From positions 744,001 through 808,000 of the forward strand of contig NZ_CP053830.1 in NCBI RefSeq assembly GCF_013372185.1: DNA of 64,000 bases, in the 5' to 3' direction. The notes beneath the pieces are model-generated. The model was not told the origin of the DNA. It saw nothing but the letters and a program-made list of their open reading frames with translations, and made no database searches. The stretch comes from Campylobacter lari subsp. lari. GTDB taxonomy: Bacteria > Campylobacterota > Campylobacteria > Campylobacterales > Campylobacteraceae. Positions 60,709 through 64,000 of the stretch are shown here, piece after piece (position 1 is the stretch's first letter; each line of letters begins with the position of its first letter). The translations under genes were made by a program, and so were the position numbers.

Positions 60709-61619
60709 AAATTTTTCCTTTTATGGAAGCGATTTATCAAATAAACGCTAAAAATATTAATGATTAATGTAATAATAAAAAGCACAAGCCCTAAAGAAAA
60801 TGCACTTAAAGCTAAAGAACTATCAAAAGCTTGATCACCACTTAATGCCTCTACTATCTTAACAGTAACCGTTGTCATATCTTCTAAAAAATTCATTGTT
60901 AAATTTGGACGCAATGAAGCAGCCATGACAACAATCATCGTTTCACCTAAAGCTCTTGAAAGCCCTAAGAGACAAGCTGCAACTATGCCTGGCATTGCTT
61001 CTGGTAAAATTACTGCAAATACAACTTCTTTTTTAGTCATACCTAAAGCATAAGCTCCATTTATCCTTTTTGAACTTACAGCTTCAATGCAATCTTGCGA
61101 GAGTGAAGCCACTATAGGAACTATCATAATACCCATGATAAAACCTGCACCCAAAGCACTTTGAAAACTAGCTTTGATACCAAAAAGAGAAAAAAACCAC
61201 ACTATAAAAGGAGCTACAACTATGGCTGCGAAAAATCCAAAAACTACAGTAGGAATTCCTGCTATGATTTCTAAAATAGGTTTTAAATAGTTTTTAGATT
61301 TTTTACCTGCAAATACTCCAAGATAAATAGCACACATTACACCTAAAGGTAAGGCTGTTAGCATTGCTATTAGTGAAATATAAAAAGTTCCCCAAAATAA
61401 ACTCAAAGCACCAAAAACACCATGCTTACTACTTCCATCAGCACCTACAAATGCAGCATCTGCTGCCCACTGGCTTGAAAACAAAAAAGTAAATACGCTT
61501 TCTTTTTGAAAAAATTTTAAAGCCTCGATTAAAATTGTTAGCATAATAGCAAAGCTTACTACTACGCTAACAAAAGCACAAAGAAAAAGCGTTAATTTTA
61601 TTATTTTTTCTTTTATCAA
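60705..61619 (-). CDS. pstC: Phosphate ABC transporter permease PstC
   Basis: The second membrane subunit, 304 residues with six helices. The EAA motif is '[25 protein letters not shown]' (about 191-215), nearly identical to that of PstA. 'SSQWAADAAFVGADGSSKHGVFGALSLFWGTFYI' contains the conserved periplasmic loop. The start is TTG at 61619, because the nearest ATG is out of frame; a GGATG sequence lies upstream. It begins 14 bp after pstS and overlaps pstA. Confidence 0.94.
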   Translation of the reverse strand: MIKEKIIKLTLFLCAFVSVVVSFAIMLTILIEALKFFQKESVFTFLFSSQWAADAAFVGADGSSKHGVFGALSLFWGTFYISLIAMLTALPLGVMCAIYLGVFAGKKSKNYLKPILEIIAGIPTVVFGFFAAIVVAPFIVWFFSLFGIKASFQSALGAGFIMGIMIVPIVASLSQDCIEAVSSKRINGAYALGMTKKEVVFAVILPEAMPGIVAACLLGLSRALGETMIVVMAASLRPNLTMNFLEDMTTVTVKIVEALSGDQAFDSSLALSAFSLGLVLFIITLIINIFSVYLINRFHKRKNL

Positions 61620-61633
61620 TTTTTCATCCTAAA

Positions 61634-62617
61634 TCAAAAAACTTTCCCTGCTTTAACAAGCTCATCAGTTAATAAACCTTTTTCTTCTATATGTTTTTGG
61701 GTTTGTTTTAAAGTTTTTTCATCTAAAGGAACTAATCCTATTTTTTCTAATTCTGCTCCGCTTTTAGCTAAATCATCACTCATATAAATTTTTGCAAATT
61801 CAAATACTTCTGGATTTTTCTTAGCATTCATGTATATAAACAAAGAACGAGCTAGTTTATATTTTCCCTCAGATATATTTTTTTCATCAGCTTTTACACC
61901 ATCAATGTAGGCAGCATTAATCTTATCATCATTACTAGCTAAAAATCCGTATCCAAAAAGCCCAAAAGATTCTTTATCAACAGAAAGTTTTGAAACGATT
62001 AAATTATCATTTTCTCCGCTTGGTATAAATGCTCCATCTTGGCGTATAGTTTTATACACACCTTTATATTCAGGAATTTTTTTAGAAATATCTACCATTA
62101 CAAGCTCTTCTATGCTATCTCTTGTTCCTGAACTCGATGGTGGTCCATAGATTGTAATTTTTCTATTTGGTAGATTTTTATTGATTTGTTGCCAATTTGT
62201 ATAAGGATTTGGAATTAATTTTCCATCTTGTGGAATTTCTTTAGCCAAAGCCAAAAATAACTCTTGCATGCTTATATTTAACGGGGCATTGATTTTATTT
62301 TGTGCTAAAACTATACCATCATAACCTATCATAATCCCGACTATATCACTCACGCCTGATTTTTTACAAGTTTCAAATTCACTTGGCTTGATAGCTCTTG
62401 AAGCATTTGAAATATCAGTAATTCCCTCGCAAAAAACTTTAAAACCACCACCTGTGCCAAGACTTTCAACTATAGGTGTTTTTGTATTTTTTATAGAAGC
62501 ATACTCTTCAGCAACAAAAGAAGTAAAAGGATACACCGTTGATGAACCTGCTATTTTTAATTCTGCTGCGTTTAAACTAACAAAGCAAGCCACACTTAAA
62601 GCCAAAAGTTTTTTCAT
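61634..62617 (-). CDS. pstS: Phosphate-binding periplasmic protein PstS
   Basis: The solute-binding protein that captures phosphate in the periplasm. It is 327 residues with a signal peptide (about 1-17, 'LLALSVACFVSLNA'). The phosphate-site residues lie in 'IAGSSTVYPF' (about 22-31), 'GGGFKVFCEGITDISNASR' and 'PSSSGTRDSIEEL' (about 155-167). The ATG has a clear AAGGAG ribosome site. Its promoter region holds a Pho-box-like repeat, so phosphate limitation should induce it. Confidence 0.95.
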   Translation of the reverse strand: MKKLLALSVACFVSLNAAELKIAGSSTVYPFTSFVAEEYASIKNTKTPIVESLGTGGGFKVFCEGITDISNASRAIKPSEFETCKKSGVSDIVGIMIGYDGIVLAQNKINAPLNISMQELFLALAKEIPQDGKLIPNPYTNWQQINKNLPNRKITIYGPPSSSGTRDSIEELVMVDISKKIPEYKGVYKTIRQDGAFIPSGENDNLIVSKLSVDKESFGLFGYGFLASNDDKINAAYIDGVKADEKNISEGKYKLARSLFIYMNAKKNPEVFEFAKIYMSDDLAKSGAELEKIGLVPLDEKTLKQTQKHIEEKGLLTDELVKAGKVF

Positions 62618-62660
62618 TTTTTCTCCTTAGTTAAAAAGTAATGAAAATTTAAAAAAACTT

Positions 62661-62678
62661 GGAAACATTTTGGATACA
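62661..62678 (-). promoter_or_regulatory. Pho-box-like direct repeat between pstS and phosR
   Basis: On the minus strand TGTATCC, 4 bases, TGTTTCC: two 7-base units repeating every 11 bp, as in classical Pho boxes. Complements are at 62672-62678 and 62661-62667. This is the expected binding site for a PhoB/PhosR-type regulator upstream of pstS. It also overlaps the -35 position of phosR. Confidence 0.6.
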
Positions 62679-62690
62679 TATATTTTTTGA

Positions 62691-62696
62691 TATAAT
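62691..62696 (+). promoter_or_regulatory. -10 element of phosR, next to its start codon
   Basis: TATAAT at 62691-62696 after a T-run and GA. Its end lies only 5 bases before the ATG at 62702, so the transcript would begin at or next to the start codon, and no ribosome-binding site is present upstream. Confidence 0.5.
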
Positions 62697-62701
62697 TTTA
62701 T

Positions 62702-63361
62702 ATGCTAAATGTTATTTTGATAGAAGATGATAAAGACTTAAATGAATTAATCACACTAAGACTTAGCCAAGAAAATATAAAAATTTATAGTTATTTTGAT
62801 TCTTTTGACTTAGAAAATTTTCTAGATACCAACGAAATAGATTTAATCATCATGGATAGAAATTTGCCAAGTGGCGATAGTGTTGAGATGATAAAACAAT
62901 TAAGAAAAAAAGGCTATATGGAGCCTGTGATTTTTCTTAGTGCAAAGACTTTACAAAAAGATATTTTAGAAGGTTTTAAACAAGGCTGTGATGATTATAT
63001 ATGCAAACCTTTTGATTTTAATGAGCTTTTATTTAGAATTAAAGCTGTAACTAAAAGAAATAAAACTCCAAAAGAACAAATTTCTTATCAAGATTTTACC
63101 TTATACTTAGAAGAGAGAAAACTAACCTATAAAACAAATACTTTTGAAAATTTATCAACCTTAGATGTAGAACTACTCAAGTGTTTTTTTAATCACAAAA
63201 ATCAACTTCTAAGTCGTCAATTTTTAAGTGAGCAAGTATGGAAAAATGACACAACAAGCGACAAGACAATCAATACGGCTATTTTAAGATTAAAACAAAA
63301 AATTCCACAAATTAAAGAAAATATCATTTCAGTGCGCTCGGTGGGTTATAAATTGTGCTAA
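62702..63361 (+). CDS. phosR: OmpR-family response regulator, probable PhosR
   Basis: A 219-residue regulator. The receiver domain has 'IEDDKDLN', phospho-acceptor Asp52 in 'LIIMDRNLPSGDS' and 'LSAKT...CKPFD'. The winged helix (about 125-219) ends 'ISVRSVGYKLC'. Divergence from pstS across a Pho-box-like repeat supports its being the phosphate-starvation regulator, named PhosR in C. jejuni; sequence alone would not distinguish it from other OmpR-type regulators. The start codon has no Shine-Dalgarno sequence and a TATAAT five bases before it, so the mRNA may be leaderless. It overlaps the sensor gene by 7 bp. Confidence 0.82.
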   Translation: MLNVILIEDDKDLNELITLRLSQENIKIYSYFDSFDLENFLDTNEIDLIIMDRNLPSGDSVEMIKQLRKKGYMEPVIFLSAKTLQKDILEGFKQGCDDYICKPFDFNELLFRIKAVTKRNKTPKEQISYQDFTLYLEERKLTYKTNTFENLSTLDVELLKCFFNHKNQLLSRQFLSEQVWKNDTTSDKTINTAILRLKQKIPQIKENIISVRSVGYKLC

Positions 63362-64000
63362 AAATAAAAACATTTTTCCTTTTTATGCTTGGATTTTTTT
63401 GTATTGTTTTTTTTGTATTGTTTTATTTTTTCAATGAAAGCTATATCAATACTACAGTAAAAAACACTTATGAGCAAAAATTAAAAACACTCAATGATGT
63501 TTTACAATTTCAGTTATTAGATACACTAAATTCTAACAATATCAAGCAATTTGCTCAAAACACCAGAGCAGATTATATCATCAAACAAGATGATGAAATT
63601 TTTTCATCGTTAAAAGATTATTCTTATTTTTTAAATCATTTTAAGTCTAATTTTACCCATGATTTTTATAAGCAAAAAGAAATTTACTTTAAAGCTTATA
63701 CTTATAAAAACTATCAATACATCATCATTGTATATCCTAAAATACACTCTTTGGTGCAAAATTTTTGGATTAAAAATATCATTATTTTTTCTTTCTTTTT
63801 GCTTATACTTGTTGTGTTTTATTTTATTGTATTTAATTTTTTTAAAATTTATTTTCAAGAATTATTATTGTTTGTTAAAAACATCAAATCAAATTCTAAT
63901 TTCACCACAAGTTATAATTTTTTTTATGAATTAAAAAATTTAAATTTACGCTTATTAAAAATTAAAAAATTACTCATCAAGCAAGAATTAAAAAACAAAA
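63355..64000 (+). CDS. phosS: Sensor histidine kinase, probable PhosS, 3' end missing
   Basis: An open frame starts with GTG at 63355, overlapping the regulator stop by 7 bp, and runs past the window end with no stop (215 codons). The product has a membrane helix at residues 5-26 ('TFFLFMLGFFCIVFFVLFYFF'), a periplasmic region of about 110 residues and a second helix at about 140-163 ('IIIFSFFLLILVVFYFIVF'), followed by a charged linker. The kinase domain lies beyond the window. This is the N-terminal half of a two-helix sensor kinase, paired with the regulator. An ATG at 63385 is an alternative start but would cut into the first helix. The name depends on the pst context. Confidence 0.75.
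   Translation, partial: MLKIKTFFLFMLGFFCIVFFVLFYFFNESYINTTVKNTYEQKLKTLNDVLQFQLLDTLNSNNIKQFAQNTRADYIIKQDDEIFSSLKDYSYFLNHFKSNFTHDFYKQKEIYFKAYTYKNYQYIIIVYPKIHSLVQNFWIKNIIIFSFFLLILVVFYFIVFNFFKIYFQELLLFVKNIKSNSNFTTSYNFFYELKNLNLRLLKIKKLLIKQELKNK

Noticed and set aside
63631-63934. Two short opposing frames at the window end
   Set aside because: They lie within the intact GTG-started sensor kinase frame (63355-64000), whose two membrane helices and gene overlap are more convincing.

Overview
The window is about 30% G+C, with very tight gene packing, many 1-20 bp start/stop overlaps and occasional TTG or GTG starts. Gene content is epsilonproteobacterial: a single XerH-type recombinase, cbpA-hspR, the CprRS pair beside htrA, a flaG-fliD-fliS set, a hypFBCDEA cluster and a DUF2920 gene with a poly-G tract. 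It reads as a chromosomal piece of a Campylobacter close to C. jejuni but with a different gene order in places, possibly of the C. lari group (species call is inference). I see no prophage, insertion sequence, CRISPR array or genomic island. Gene comparisons with C. jejuni below are from memory and were not searched.

Layout. 1-2387: a partial DUF3298-like protein, a PepSY-like periplasmic protein, a rhomboid protease and a SixA-like phosphatase. 2388-2808: AT-rich gap. 2809-7350: a small unknown gene, then an Asp/Glu racemase, xerH, murA, moeA. 7358-9187: two genes of unknown function on the minus strand, each behind a clear sigma-54 promoter, with tRNA-Gly(GCC) between them. 9227-16241: plus-strand run flgA-ubiX-coaD-tmk-hisS-speA-cysE-murG. 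16234-19475: minus-strand S4 protein-tsaE-lptB-rpoN-yggS. 19589-25491: plus-strand argG-rplI-hslV-hslU-era, then two membrane proteins shaped like GspL/PilN and GspM/PilO. 25521-25837: RNase P RNA. 25839-29216: the filament-cap operon flaG-fliD-fliS-(fliT-like). 29228-36963: ispB-hemA-proS-fxsA-hemC-ubiD and two small conserved genes upstream. 36967-40819: cbpA-hspR-kefB-unknown-HAD. 40969-46350: htrA-cprR-cprS-helicase. 46405-47834: tpx, a Crp/Fnr regulator and a DUF2892 membrane protein. 47831-55515: msrA and the hydrogenase maturation cluster, including a degenerate HypF-like paralogue. 55592-58826: YgjP-like metalloprotein, MATE transporter, phase-variable DUF2920 protein. 58883-64000: pstSCAB divergent from a PhosR-like regulator and a truncated sensor kinase.

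Connections. RpoN is encoded here, and two unknown genes plus possibly flaG-fliD carry sigma-54-like promoters; the flaG operon also has a sigma-28 promoter that fixes its start codon. HspR is encoded downstream of a HAIR-like operator on its own operon promoter. The phosphate transporter and its two-component system share one intergenic region with an 11-bp-periodic repeat like a Pho box. The most promising leads are the sigma-54-driven unknown genes, the HypF paralogue, the orphan GspL/GspM-like pair, the enlarged FliD, the G9 switch and the Cys/His tail of Tpx.
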